DNA from: an uncultured Hyphomicrobium sp.
Lineage (GTDB): Bacteria > Pseudomonadota > Alphaproteobacteria > Rhizobiales > Hyphomicrobiaceae
Reading direction: 5' to 3'
Assembly: GCF_902826555.1 (NCBI RefSeq)
Contig: NZ_CADEFI010000016.1
Span: forward strand, 1-32,341
Length of the DNA: 32,341 bases
The translations under genes were made by a program, and so were the position numbers. Below the pieces are notes generated by a model, which worked only from the letters and a program-made list of their open reading frames with translations, was not told the DNA's origin and made no database searches. Shown piece by piece: positions 1-8,368 of the stretch; the stretch's first letter is position 1, and every line of letters starts with the position of its first letter.

Positions 1-73
1 TTTTTGACGGGTGATGCTTCGGTGGGGACTTTTGACGATTTTCGCCAGTGAGATCAACGGCCCGTTAAGCCCG

Positions 74-150
<77 letters not shown>

Positions 151-265
151 TCGGCCACAATCGACGTTACATGCGTCGCATGACGGGCTCTATACCAGAT
201 TGCGCGGACAGCGCCCAGACCCCGCCCCGCGGGCGTTTGGCCCGGCGAAAGCGATCCCTGCGATG

Positions 266-571
266 CTAGTGGGTCCAAGATCCCAGACGGCCGAACTTGA
301 AGTTGTCGGCGTAGGATTTGCGCACGAGACCGCGCGGCTTGGGCTCGTCGAGCCGATACGGGATGCCGTTGCGCTCGGCATAGGCTATGGCCTCGTCCTT
401 GGTGTCGAACTCGAGACGAAGCTGGGTGCGCGTATCGGACGAGCTGGTCCAGCCCATCAGAGGATCGATCTGGCGCGGCACGGCAGCCTCATACTCGAGC
501 AGCCATTCTTTCGTGCGGGCGGTCCCCGACTGCATGGCGGTTTTGGCCGGTTTGAAAATGCGCGCGGTCAC
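266..571 (-). CDS. NADH dehydrogenase (complex I) accessory subunit, NDUFS4/ETC_C1 family
   Basis: This small soluble accessory subunit of alphaproteobacterial respiratory complex I belongs to the same family as mitochondrial NDUFS4 (18-kDa subunit). The family signature is clear: RIFKPAKTAMQSGTA near the N-terminus, then the invariant DPLMGWTSSSDTRTQ and FDTKDEAIAYAERNG. The frame is open upstream to a TTG at 607, but I prefer the GTG at 571. GAGGA lies 4-5 nt before it, and it yields VTARIFKPAK, where family members normally begin. The protein is then about 101 aa. It lies downstream of bluB in the same direction with an 85-nt gap and may be transcribed separately. No anomaly seen. Confidence 0.9.
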   Translation of the reverse strand: MTARIFKPAKTAMQSGTARTKEWLLEYEAAVPRQIDPLMGWTSSSDTRTQLRLEFDTKDEAIAYAERNGIPYRLDEPKPRGLVRKSYADNFKFGRLGSWTH

Positions 572-656
572 GGGATCCTCGACTCTCGCTCTTGGACTGC
601 GTTTCAATACCCCCGGACCGGCGCTGCGACAAGGGTTGCGCGAGGCGCCAATGGTC

Positions 657-1310
657 TCAGCGGCGCAGGACGAGCTCCGACAGATCGGCGCGTGCCTGCC
701 ATCCTGCTCGCTCGAGCTCCGGATCGAGATGCTCCTCGACGGGCCGGCCGAGGCAGAGATAGGCGATCAGCGACCAGCTTTCGGGCACATCCAGGGCGCG
801 GGTCACAACCTCGGGTTCGAGAATCGAGACCCAACCGACGCCGATTCCCTCGGCGCGGGCGGCAAGCCACAACGTGTTGACGGCAGCCACGACAGAGAAG
901 CGGAGCATCTCGGGCATGGTCTGGCGGCCGAGGCCTGCGCCACGCTCCGTCGCCTCGTCGGCAAAGATCGCGAGCTGGACGGGAGCGGCTTCGAGGCCTT
1001 CGAGCTTGAGACGCGCGTAGAGTGTGCGCACCTCTCCGTCATAGCCCTCGAGCGCGGCCTGATTGGCGCGCCGGAAGGATGTCCGCACGGCCTCGCGACG
1101 CGGCGGGCTTTCGACGCGAACAAAGCGCCAGGGCTGGCAGTTGCCGACCGACGGCGCGTGGGTCGCCAGCTCGATCAAGCGGTCGACGAGGCCATCGGGA
1201 AGCGGATCGGCACGGAAGCGGCGCACGTCGCGGCGCCACAGCACCAGCTCGCGGAAGGCTGCCGCAAACTCGGGACCGAAGGCCGGCGGGCTGGCGCGAT
1301 CTGCGGTCAT
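657..1310 (-). CDS. bluB: 5,6-dimethylbenzimidazole synthase BluB
   Basis: BluB is a flavin-destructase of the nitroreductase fold. It converts reduced FMN with O2 into 5,6-dimethylbenzimidazole, the lower ligand of cobalamin. The protein is about 217 aa, normal for the family. Visible signatures are WRRDVRRFRADP near the N-terminus, HAPSVGNCQPWRFVRV, the central PEMLRFSVVAAVNTLWLAAR, and GWVSILEP followed by YLCLGRP. The ATG at 1310 shares a base with the cobB stop (TGATG), so the two are translationally coupled; a GTG one codon upstream (1313) is an alternative. It is the last gene of the DUF1636-cobA-cobB-bluB unit. Its presence with cobT implies the organism makes its own lower ligand and needs oxygen to do so. 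Confidence 0.93.
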   Translation of the reverse strand: MTADRASPPAFGPEFAAAFRELVLWRRDVRRFRADPLPDGLVDRLIELATHAPSVGNCQPWRFVRVESPPRREAVRTSFRRANQAALEGYDGEVRTLYARLKLEGLEAAPVQLAIFADEATERGAGLGRQTMPEMLRFSVVAAVNTLWLAARAEGIGVGWVSILEPEVVTRALDVPESWSLIAYLCLGRPVEEHLDPELERAGWQARADLSELVLRR

Positions 1311-2644
1311 CACCCGACCCCATCGATCACGTGGAGAAAGGTGCCGGTCACCGATCCGCGCCGCGCGCCGCGCTCAGGCACATTGTTTCCGCTCGCGTCG
1401 TGCGCGGCGACCAGCGGCTCGTCGGTCACCGCCGTCGTGGACGCGAAGTGAAACTCGTGCCCCATGACCTCGGTGCCCGACGGGCCTAATGCAGACGGCG
1501 CCAGGGTGCGTGCACGCCGATAACCGAGGCTCATGCGCGGTTTCGCGAAGGAGGTTTCAACGCCCAACAGGCCGGCCATGGCATGGCGCGCCCCGCTCGC
1601 ATCCTGCAAGCCCTCGCCCAACACCATATAGCCCCCGCATTCGCCGTGAATAAGCACGTTCGCGGACGCCAGGGCGCGCAGGCCCGTGTGGAACCGGGAC
1701 GCGTTCGCGATCCGGCCGGCGTGGAGCTCCGGATAGCCGCCGGGCAACCAGACGGCGTCGGCACTCGCAAGCGGTGCCTCGTCAGCCAGCGGCGAGAAGG
1801 GGATCACCTCGGCTCCAGCGCGGCGCCACCCGGCAAGGAGGTGCGGATAGGAAAACGCGAAGGCGGTGTCGCTCGCGAGCGCAATGCGCTGGCCGGGGGG
1901 CGGAAGACCCGGCGTGGGGCTTGCGGACGTCGGCAGGCGGTGGGGGCGTGCCGCCGCCAGGATCCGATGAAGATCGATGGCTTCCGCCACGACATCGGCG
2001 ATGCGGTCGAGGTGCTCGTCGAGGCCGCTCGTCTCGACCGCCTGCACCAAGCCGAGGTGCCGCTCGGGCAGCGTCAGATCATCACGCCGCGGTAACGCGC
2101 CAAAGCAGGGGAGCCCGATGGCGTCGAGGGCGGGCGTGATCATGTGCGCGTGCGCCGCGCCCGCGACACGGTTCAGGATGACGCCGGCGATGGGCACGTC
2201 GGGGCGATAGCGCGCGCAACCGAGCGCGAGGGCCGCTGCGGTCTCGGCCTGAGCCGACACGTCGAGCACGAGCACGACCGGCCAGCCCGTCAGCGCCGCG
2301 AGATCGGCCGTTGAGGCGCGCGCAGTCTGGCCGGCATCGGCTACGCCATCGAACAGCCCCATGACGCCTTCGGCGACGACGACGTGGGCGGTGTCGCCGT
2401 GATGACAGACGATGTCTGCGAGAACGGACCTGCGCATGGCCCACGTATCGAGGTTGTGCGACACGCGTCCGGCGGCGGCCGTATGAAACGCGGGATCGAT
2501 ATAGTCCGGGCCGCATTTGTAGGGTTGCACCACATGGCCGCGCCGCGCGAACGCGCGCATTAGACCCAGTGCGACCGTCGTCTTGCCTGCGCCGGAGGCG
2601 GGAGCGGCAACGATCAGGCCGGGGGCGCGCGCGACGGCAGTCAT
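1310..2644 (-). CDS. cobB: (Hydrogeno)cobyrinic acid a,c-diamide synthase
   Basis: CobB is an ATP- and glutamine-dependent amidotransferase that amidates the a and c carboxylates of (hydrogeno)cobyrinic acid. At 444 aa it has the normal length. It begins with a P-loop, APASGAGKTTVALG, followed by QPYKCGPDYIDPAFH, typical of the CobB/CbiA synthetase domain. The C-terminal half is a class I glutamine amidotransferase domain with the nucleophilic Cys in GECGGYMVLGEG and a late HEFHFA segment. The ATG at 2644 overlaps the cobA stop by 4 nt, and its own stop overlaps bluB, so the three genes form one tight operon. Confidence 0.95.
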   Translation of the reverse strand: MTAVARAPGLIVAAPASGAGKTTVALGLMRAFARRGHVVQPYKCGPDYIDPAFHTAAAGRVSHNLDTWAMRRSVLADIVCHHGDTAHVVVAEGVMGLFDGVADAGQTARASTADLAALTGWPVVLVLDVSAQAETAAALALGCARYRPDVPIAGVILNRVAGAAHAHMITPALDAIGLPCFGALPRRDDLTLPERHLGLVQAVETSGLDEHLDRIADVVAEAIDLHRILAAARPHRLPTSASPTPGLPPPGQRIALASDTAFAFSYPHLLAGWRRAGAEVIPFSPLADEAPLASADAVWLPGGYPELHAGRIANASRFHTGLRALASANVLIHGECGGYMVLGEGLQDASGARHAMAGLLGVETSFAKPRMSLGYRRARTLAPSALGPSGTEVMGHEFHFASTTAVTDEPLVAAHDASGNNVPERGARRGSVTGTFLHVIDGVG

Positions 2645-3432
2645 GGCCTCACCATGCCGGATGCCAGAATAGCGCGGAGGCCGGCGATAGAGCCGATGAC
2701 GATAACCGCGGGAGCTTCGATCCCATTCGAGCTTGCAGACTCGACGACATCGGCGAGACAGGTGTCGACGACGTGCTCTTGCTCACCGGTGGCGTGCGAG
2801 ATGATGGTTGCAGGCGTTTCCGGATTCATGCCGCCGCGCAGGAATGCCGCCGCGATCTCCTCCAGCTGCGCCAGCGCCATGTAAAGAATGATCGGCTGCC
2901 CGGTGGCGGCGAGCGCTTCCCATGCCCGCGCGGCGTCATCGCCCTCGGCGCGATGGCCGGCAGCGAGGATGATGGCGTGGTTGGTCTCGCGCGTGGTGGC
3001 GGGAATGCCGGCGAGCGCGGACGCGGCCAGCCCGGATGTCAGCCCCGGGACGATGCGATAGGGAATCCCGGCGCCGATCAGCGCGTGCGCCTCCTCTCCT
3101 CCGCGTCCGAACACGAACGGGTCGCCGCCCTTGAGGCGGAGCACGCGGCGACCGCGCTTGGCCTCGACGACGATCAGCTCGTTGATGTCGCGCTGCTGCG
3201 GTGAGGGCCGGCCGCCGCGTTTGCCGGCGAAGTGGATCTCGGCGCCGTCGCGGGCAAGGCGCAGGATGCGTGCATCGACCAGCGCATCGTGGACAATCGT
3301 ATCCGCCGAGCGCAGCGCATGGATGGCCATGACCGTCAGAAGACGAGGGTCGCCGGGCCCCGCACCCACAAGCCAGACCTCTCCCGGCCTCATGTCCGGG
3401 AACGCGGGGAAGATGTCCGGCGGGAAGTCCAT
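2641..3432 (-). CDS. cobA: Uroporphyrinogen-III C-methyltransferase (SUMT)
   Basis: CobA transfers two methyl groups from S-adenosylmethionine to C2 and C7 of uroporphyrinogen III, making precorrin-2. The tetrapyrrole methylase domain fills the 263-aa protein: VWLVGAGPGDPRLLTVMA near the N-terminus (SAM site), YDALV-type HDALVD, AGKRGGRPSPQQRDIN, and LRLKGGDPFVFGRGGEEA, the classic SUMT signature. The C-terminus lacks a CysG-type dehydrogenase domain, so it is a stand-alone SUMT. The frame stays open upstream to 3669, but the ATG at 3432 (MDFPPDIF) places the SAM motif at the usual distance and avoids overlap with the DUF1636 gene. It starts 10 nt after that gene and overlaps cobB by 4 nt. 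Confidence 0.93.
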   Translation of the reverse strand: MDFPPDIFPAFPDMRPGEVWLVGAGPGDPRLLTVMAIHALRSADTIVHDALVDARILRLARDGAEIHFAGKRGGRPSPQQRDINELIVVEAKRGRRVLRLKGGDPFVFGRGGEEAHALIGAGIPYRIVPGLTSGLAASALAGIPATTRETNHAIILAAGHRAEGDDAARAWEALAATGQPIILYMALAQLEEIAAAFLRGGMNPETPATIISHATGEQEHVVDTCLADVVESASSNGIEAPAVIVIGSIAGLRAILASGMVRP

Positions 3433-3442
3433 GGGCTTTGCA

Positions 3443-3862
3443 CTACGTCTTCGACTTGAATCCGACGGGCGGAACGCGGGCAATCCCGCCGCTTCGGATC
3501 GATTGCGGCCTCTCCATCCACGGGACGATGCCATCGGCCGAGCGCGCGAATGCGAGGGCCGCCGTAACGATGTCCCCGACATGGGCCTCGGCGTCGAGAT
3601 CGCCGACGAGATGTGTCCATTTGCCGGGGCCCGCGAAGGCCACCGTACAAGGGCGCCTGCAAACGGCAAGGCATTCGACCGGCGTGACCGTCAGCTGCGC
3701 CAGACCACGGGCCGCGACCTCCCGATCCAGGGCCTCGGCAAGCCCGGCGCCGGGAAGATCGTAGCCCAAGGGCATGTCGTCGCGCTTGCGCCGGCACGTC
3801 GTGCAGACAAAGATCGTCGCGGCGGCGGGCTCACGGCCTTCGGGATCGGGGGAAGTAATCAA
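3443..3862 (-). CDS. DUF1636 family putative metal-binding protein
   Basis: This small Cys-containing protein belongs to the DUF1636 family, often found in cobalamin clusters; its biochemical role is not established. The body shows [13 protein letters not shown] near the N-terminus and [21 protein letters not shown] in the middle. That gives four to five cysteines in a thioredoxin-like 2Fe-2S ferredoxin pattern (C-x2-C ... C-x3-C-x3-C). The C-terminus is GIVPWMERP. The start is uncertain. A TTG at 3862 gives 139 aa, close to family length. The ATG at 3961 gives 172 aa with a low-complexity extension and no clear ribosome binding site. It is the first gene of the cobA-cobB-bluB unit and is divergent from cobU. 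Electron transfer or metal handling for corrin synthesis is inference. Confidence 0.75.
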   Translation of the reverse strand: MITSPDPEGREPAAATIFVCTTCRRKRDDMPLGYDLPGAGLAEALDREVAARGLAQLTVTPVECLAVCRRPCTVAFAGPGKWTHLVGDLDAEAHVGDIVTAALAFARSADGIVPWMERPQSIRSGGIARVPPVGFKSKT

Positions 3863-3985
3863 GGTCTTGGGACGCCATAATAAAACGGCTGGAGCAGGGC
3901 GCGCCAGGCGATCAGCGGATTGAGATAGCCTTTCGATGCAAGGGCTGTCAAACAGGGGCATATCGCCGGCCGCCGGACCCACCTC

Positions 3986-4519
3986 ATGACGCTTCAGCTT
4001 CCCCGTCTCACCCTCGTTCTCGGCGGCGCGCGCTCGGGCAAGAGCCGCTACGCGGAAGGGCTCGTCACGGCGCTGCCAACTCCCTGGATCTACGTGGCGA
4101 CGGGAGAGGCGCGCGACGAGGAAATGAAAGAGCGCATCGCCCATCACGTGCGCCGCCGCGGCCCGGGATGGGTGACGCGCGAGGTGCCGCTCGATCTCGC
4201 GGAGGTGATCCAGGCGCACGCGGCCGATCCGCATCCGATGCTCGTCGACTGCCTTACGCTGTGGCTCTCGAACGTCATGCTGTCGGAGCGGGACGTGGCG
4301 GCCGATCGCGCGCGACTGTTGACGGCGCTCGACGAAGCCGCGGGACCGATCGTGCTCGTTTCCAACGAGGTGGGCCTCGGCATCGTACCCGACAATGCGC
4401 TGGCGCGGGCGTTTCGCGACGAGCAGGGGCGACTCAACGCGGCGGTCGCGGCGCTCGCGGACACCGTGGTGCTGATGGCGGCCGGGCTGCCGCTCGTGCT
4501 CAAACAGGCCAAGCCGTGA
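3986..4519 (+). CDS. cobU: Bifunctional adenosylcobinamide kinase / adenosylcobinamide-phosphate guanylyltransferase
   Basis: CobU (CobP in the aerobic nomenclature) phosphorylates adenosylcobinamide and then transfers GMP, giving adenosylcobinamide-GDP for the nucleotide-loop step. The protein is 177 aa, normal for the family. It shows the N-terminal P-loop [14 protein letters not shown], then [12 protein letters not shown], the segment [13 protein letters not shown] carrying the guanylylation-site histidine region, [12 protein letters not shown], and [13 protein letters not shown]. The start ATG is at 3986. Its stop overlaps the cobQ GTG by 4 nt, so the pair is cotranslated. The gene is divergent from the DUF1636-cobA unit across about 120 nt in which no riboswitch-like motif was seen. 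Confidence 0.95.
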   Translation: MTLQLPRLTLVLGGARSGKSRYAEGLVTALPTPWIYVATGEARDEEMKERIAHHVRRRGPGWVTREVPLDLAEVIQAHAADPHPMLVDCLTLWLSNVMLSERDVAADRARLLTALDEAAGPIVLVSNEVGLGIVPDNALARAFRDEQGRLNAAVAALADTVVLMAAGLPLVLKQAKP

Positions 4520-5994
4520 CCGCACGCGCAATCATGCTCGCCGGCACGGGCTCCGATGTCGGCAAGTCTCTGATCGTTGCCGGGCTGGCGCGGCTGTTCA
4601 CGCGGCGCGGGTTTCGCGTGCGTCCTTTCAAGCCGCAGAACATGAGCAACAACGCGGCGGTGACGAAGGACGGCGGCGAGATCGGGCGAGCGCAAGCGCT
4701 GCAGGCGCATGCAGCGCGCACGGAGCCCACGGTGCATATGAACCCGGTGCTGCTGAAGCCGCAGAGCGAGACCGGCGCTCAAGTGGTGGTTCAGGGTCAG
4801 GTGGTGGGCACCGTCGAGTCGGCGGCTTTTCTGGCCATGAAGCCCAGGCTGATAGAGCCCGTGCTCGAGAGTTTCGGCACGCTCGTCGAAGAAAGCGACA
4901 TCGTGCTCGTCGAAGGAGCGGGCTCGGTGGCAGAGGTCAACCTGCGCGCGGGCGATATCGCGAACCTCGGCTTTGCGCGAAGAGCAGGCGTGCCCGTCGT
5001 GCTGATCGGCGACATCGACCGCGGCGGCGTGATCGCGAGCCTGGTCGGGACGCAGGCCGTACTGCCGGCGGAGGATGCGGCGATGATCGAAGCCTTCCTG
5101 GTCAACAAGTTCCGCGGCGATCCAAGGCTCTTCGCCGACGGCATGAATGCAATCGCCGCGCGCACGGGATGGGCGCCGCTGGGCCTTGTCCCCTATTTCG
5201 CGGGTGCGCGACGGCTGCCGGCGGAGGATGCGCTGGCGCTCGACAGCTACGCGCGAAGCGCAAGCGGCTCGGGCAAGCCGCTCATCGCGGTGCTTGCCTA
5301 TCCGCATATCTCGAATTTCGACGATTTCGATCCGCTGCGACTCGAAAGCTCCGTCGACGTCGTCTTCGTTCGTCCCGGCGACGTGTTGCCGAGCGCAGCG
5401 CAGCTGGTCATCCTGCCCGGCTCAAAGTCGACCATCGCCGATCTCGGAGCGTTGCGCGAAGCTGGATGGGACGTCGATCTCGCCGCCCACATCCGCCGCG
5501 GCGGCCATGTGCTCGGGATGTGCGGCGGCTATCAGATGCTCGGCAGAGCGGTGAGCGATCCGCGCGGCATCGAAGGCCCGCCACAGACCGTGCCGGGACT
5601 GGGTTACCTCGATGTCGAGACGACGCTGCTGGCAACGAAGGTGCTCCACGAGGTCGCCGGAACCCTGTGGCAAAGCGACGTGGCCTTCTCCGGCTACGAG
5701 ATGCACATGGGCGAAACCGTCGGCGAGGGCGTGCGGCGGCCGCTTCTGGATATCCGCGGGGGACGGCCGGATGGCGCGGTGAGCGCAGACGGCCGTATCG
5801 GCGGCTGCTATGTGCACGGGCTTTTCGCGCGCGACGCTGCGCGGGCTTGCTGGCTCAAGCGGATCGGCGCATCGGGCTCCGCGTTCAACTACCAGCAGGA
5901 TCTCGACGCCACGCTCGACCGTCTCGCCGATCACCTCGAAGCGCATGTGGACTGCGATGCACTCTTGGCGCTCAGCCGCGCCCCTTCACTCTGA
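4516..5994 (+). CDS. cobQ: Cobyric acid synthase
   Basis: CobQ is an ATP- and glutamine-dependent amidotransferase that amidates the b, d, e and g side chains of adenosyl-cobyrinic acid a,c-diamide to give cobyric acid. The GTG at 4516 overlaps the cobU stop (GTGA) and gives 492 aa, the usual size. The frame is open further upstream inside cobU, but that part is only a shadow. Motifs in order: [18 protein letters not shown] (P-loop), [60 protein letters not shown], the amidotransferase nucleophile in [11 protein letters not shown], and the C-terminal GCYVHGLF with the catalytic His. All key residues seem intact. Confidence 0.96.
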   Translation: MTARAIMLAGTGSDVGKSLIVAGLARLFTRRGFRVRPFKPQNMSNNAAVTKDGGEIGRAQALQAHAARTEPTVHMNPVLLKPQSETGAQVVVQGQVVGTVESAAFLAMKPRLIEPVLESFGTLVEESDIVLVEGAGSVAEVNLRAGDIANLGFARRAGVPVVLIGDIDRGGVIASLVGTQAVLPAEDAAMIEAFLVNKFRGDPRLFADGMNAIAARTGWAPLGLVPYFAGARRLPAEDALALDSYARSASGSGKPLIAVLAYPHISNFDDFDPLRLESSVDVVFVRPGDVLPSAAQLVILPGSKSTIADLGALREAGWDVDLAAHIRRGGHVLGMCGGYQMLGRAVSDPRGIEGPPQTVPGLGYLDVETTLLATKVLHEVAGTLWQSDVAFSGYEMHMGETVGEGVRRPLLDIRGGRPDGAVSADGRIGGCYVHGLFARDAARACWLKRIGASGSAFNYQQDLDATLDRLADHLEAHVDCDALLALSRAPSL

Positions 5995-5996
5995 CA

Positions 5997-6977
5997 TCAC
6001 CAGAAGATAACCAGCACGGCGAGCGCAAGCAGACCAACGACGGCGCCTTGCAGAATGTAGGCGATGCGGTAAAGGCGAAGCGCGCGATGGATGTCCGCGG
6101 CGGTGGCGTCGCGGCGGCCGGAGCCCATCCAGGCGTCGTCGACGCGCTTGCCGCCATAGCTGCGCGGGCCGGCGAGCGCGAGGCCAAGCGCGCCCGCCAT
6201 CGCGGCTTCCGGCCAGCCGGCATTGGGCGAGCGGTGACGTGGCGCATCGGTGAGCGCGCTCAGCGCCGCCGTGCGCCAGTCGGCTCCGGGCATGACACGG
6301 GCAGCTGCGACCAGCCAGATCGCCGACAAGCGCGACGCGGGCAGGTTGACGAGATCGTCGAGGCGTGCGGCCGCCCAGCCAAAGGCGAGATAGCGTTCGG
6401 ATTTGTGTCCGATCATGCTGTCGGCAGTGTTGATGGCCTTGTAGGCTGCGCATCCCGGAAGGCCACCGACGATCAGCCAGAACAGCGGCGCAACCACGCC
6501 GTCCGAGAAGTTTTCGGCGAGGCTTTCGATGGCGGCCCGGGACACCCCGGGCTCGTCGAGCGTCTCGGGATCGCGTCCGACGATGCGCGAGACGGCCTGG
6601 CGGCCTCCGGCAAGCCCGCGCGCCTCCAGTGCCTCCGCGACGTCCGTGACGTGGTCGTCCAGACTGCGGGCGGCCAAGAGCGTGCTCGCCAGCAGGGCTT
6701 CGACAATCAGCGCGGCCCATACGGGAAGCGCGAGATCCAACGCGTGGTCGATCAGAAGCGCGGCCGACACCGTGACCAACACGACGGTGGCGAGCGCCAG
6801 GATGCCGCGCAGGCGGGCGCGCGCAAAGGAAAGGTGCCCCTCGTTCCAGACCATCTCTGCGCGCGTGATCAGGGTGCCCATCCACGTGACGGGATGACCG
6901 ATGCGCGTCAGCAGCGCCTGAGGATAGCCGGCTATGGCCTCGACGAGGAGAGCGAGAAATGCCAGCGCGAATGCCAT
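5997..6977 (-). CDS. cobD: Adenosylcobinamide-phosphate synthase (CobD/CbiB), membrane protein
   Basis: CobD/CbiB joins an aminopropanol (phosphate) arm to cobyric acid in the cytoplasmic membrane. At 326 aa it matches the family. There are four to five hydrophobic segments: near the N-terminus, two around residues 60-110, one around 170-190, and one at the very C-terminus. Conserved family blocks are IGHPVTWMGTLI, SLAENFSDGVVAPLFW, INTADSMIGHKSERY, and SPNAGWPEAAMAGALG. The gene follows cobS after a 69-nt gap and ends 2 nt from the convergent cobQ stop. The gene for the aminopropanol precursor (threonine-phosphate decarboxylase) is not in the window. Confidence 0.93.
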   Translation of the reverse strand: MAFALAFLALLVEAIAGYPQALLTRIGHPVTWMGTLITRAEMVWNEGHLSFARARLRGILALATVVLVTVSAALLIDHALDLALPVWAALIVEALLASTLLAARSLDDHVTDVAEALEARGLAGGRQAVSRIVGRDPETLDEPGVSRAAIESLAENFSDGVVAPLFWLIVGGLPGCAAYKAINTADSMIGHKSERYLAFGWAAARLDDLVNLPASRLSAIWLVAAARVMPGADWRTAALSALTDAPRHRSPNAGWPEAAMAGALGLALAGPRSYGGKRVDDAWMGSGRRDATAADIHRALRLYRIAYILQGAVVGLLALAVLVIFW

Positions 6978-7046
6978 CGAGTGTGACCCATGTCGGGAGC
7001 AGGAGCTCGCTGCCTACCATACGTGGGACTTCGGCGAAACAACGCC

Positions 7047-7772
7047 TCACATCGCGAGCAGCGCAAAGAGAAGAAGAGATTCCATGATCTCGATGCTGGC
7101 GCCGTGGCAGTCGCCGGTCATGCCGCCGAGACGCGCACGCCAATAGAGCGCGAAGAGCGCCGCCAGCGGGACGGCCACGAGCAACGCCGGCGCAACGAAA
7201 ACCGAGACAGCGGCCAGCACGAGGCCTTCCAGCGCGACGACCTGTGTGCGGATGCCGGCCGCAAGGCGGCTGCCCAGCCCCTCGGTCAGAGGCGGCACGG
7301 AGCGCCCGAGCGCCAGTGTCGCCCAGCGCGCCCACGCCGTCACGAGCGCGAGCCCGGCTGCGACCTCGGGCAACGGGGCGCGCTCGGCAAGCGCTGCAAG
7401 CAAGACCAGCTTGGCCATGAGCACGAGCGCAATGGCAACGGCGCCGAAGCTGCCGAGGTGGGGATCGCGGGCAACCTCCACGAAACGGTCCGGATTGCCG
7501 TGGGCGGCGCCAAGACCGTCGGCCACGTCCGCCAAGCCATCGATATGGAGGGCGCCGGTCACAAGCACCCAGGCGAGCACGCCGAAGAGCGCGCCGATCC
7601 AGGGATTGACGGCGGTGCCCAAAGCGACGGCTGCGGCGACGAGCGCGCCGATAATCGCGCCGACGACCGGCAGCCAAGGTGCGGCGCGCGCAATGTCCCT
7701 GGCCCCGCCGGCTGCCAAACGCGGCGTCGGGATGCGCGTCAGGAATGCAAGCGCCGCGAGAAAGCCGTTCAT
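7047..7772 (-). CDS. cobS: Adenosylcobinamide-GDP ribazoletransferase (cobalamin synthase)
   Basis: CobS (CobV in aerobic nomenclature) condenses adenosylcobinamide-GDP with alpha-ribazole (phosphate) in the membrane to make adenosylcobalamin (phosphate). The protein is 241 aa with about six hydrophobic segments. The family signature HIDGLADVADGLGA carries the acidic Mg-binding residues. The N-terminal FLTRIPTP and the late GMTGDCHGASIEI are also typical. The ATG at 7772 overlaps the cobC stop by 4 nt, indicating coupling in the cobT-cobC-cobS-cobD run. Confidence 0.94.
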   Translation of the reverse strand: MNGFLAALAFLTRIPTPRLAAGGARDIARAAPWLPVVGAIIGALVAAAVALGTAVNPWIGALFGVLAWVLVTGALHIDGLADVADGLGAAHGNPDRFVEVARDPHLGSFGAVAIALVLMAKLVLLAALAERAPLPEVAAGLALVTAWARWATLALGRSVPPLTEGLGSRLAAGIRTQVVALEGLVLAAVSVFVAPALLVAVPLAALFALYWRARLGGMTGDCHGASIEIMESLLLFALLAM

Positions 7773-8368
7773 GATGCTCGCTCGTTCGGCTGCACGATGT
7801 CGATCAGCTCGCCCCAGAGGCCATGGTCCGCATGGGCGCCCATCTCGACACGGATCAGCGTCGCGCAGGCGATGCGCACCGCCCAGAGGCGTTCGAGCGG
7901 GATGGCGAGCATGACGGAGAGCGCCATGCGGATCGTTCCACCATGGGCGACGACGAGCACCGGGCCGTCTTCACGCGCCGCAAGCCGGTCGAGCGCGGCG
8001 GTGACGCGGGCGCGGACGCTCTGCATCGTCTCCCCGTCCGGTGGCGGGTTCGCGTCGGGATTTTCGTAAAAGGCGGCGAGGAGTGGATCCTGCGCCAGAT
8101 CACTGCGCTGCTTTCCGTCCCAGTCTCCGAAATCGATTTCCGCCCAGTCGGGGTCGATCACGACATCGCCGTCCGCATGCGCTGCCGCGATCTCGGCTGA
8201 AGCTCTCGCGCGCGCCAGCGGCGAAGCGACGATCGCCGACCATGTGCGTCCGGCCGTCTGCCGTGCGATCGCGGCCCGTCCCCGCGCCGAGAGCGGCGGG
8301 TTGGTGCGGCCGAGCAAGGCGCCTTCGGTCTCCGTTGCACCGTGGCGCAGGAACTCTACGACGGTCAT
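7769..8368 (-). CDS. cobC: Histidine phosphatase family protein, probable alpha-ribazole phosphatase
   Basis: This is a member of the histidine phosphatase (phosphoglycerate-mutase-like) superfamily, 199 aa. The catalytic LRHGATETEG sits at residues 6-15, the phosphate-pocket acidic segment EIDFGDWDGK in the middle, and the second catalytic His in VVAHGGTIRMAL. The position between cobT and cobS, with 4-nt overlaps at both ends, makes it the likely phosphatase that removes the 5' phosphate from alpha-ribazole phosphate or cobalamin phosphate. Histidine phosphatases are functionally diverse, so the substrate rests mainly on context. Confidence 0.88.
   Translation of the reverse strand: MTVVEFLRHGATETEGALLGRTNPPLSARGRAAIARQTAGRTWSAIVASPLARARASAEIAAAHADGDVVIDPDWAEIDFGDWDGKQRSDLAQDPLLAAFYENPDANPPPDGETMQSVRARVTAALDRLAAREDGPVLVVAHGGTIRMALSVMLAIPLERLWAVRIACATLIRVEMGAHADHGLWGELIDIVQPNERAS

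Noticed and set aside
3433-3669. Longer cobA N-terminus
   Set aside because: It would overlap the DUF1636 gene and has no family similarity; the ATG at 3432 fits SUMT proteins.
3863-3985. Possible cobalamin riboswitch between the divergent cob units
   Set aside because: I looked for the conserved B12-box type core in this gap, before cobD and before cobT, and found no convincing match.
4168-4515. N-terminal extension of cobQ inside cobU
   Set aside because: The extension is a frame shadow of cobU; the GTG at 4516 gives the normal cobQ length.
5986-7677. 563-aa minus-strand open frame spanning cobD and cobS
   Set aside because: It is an Arg-rich out-of-frame shadow over two well-defined genes.
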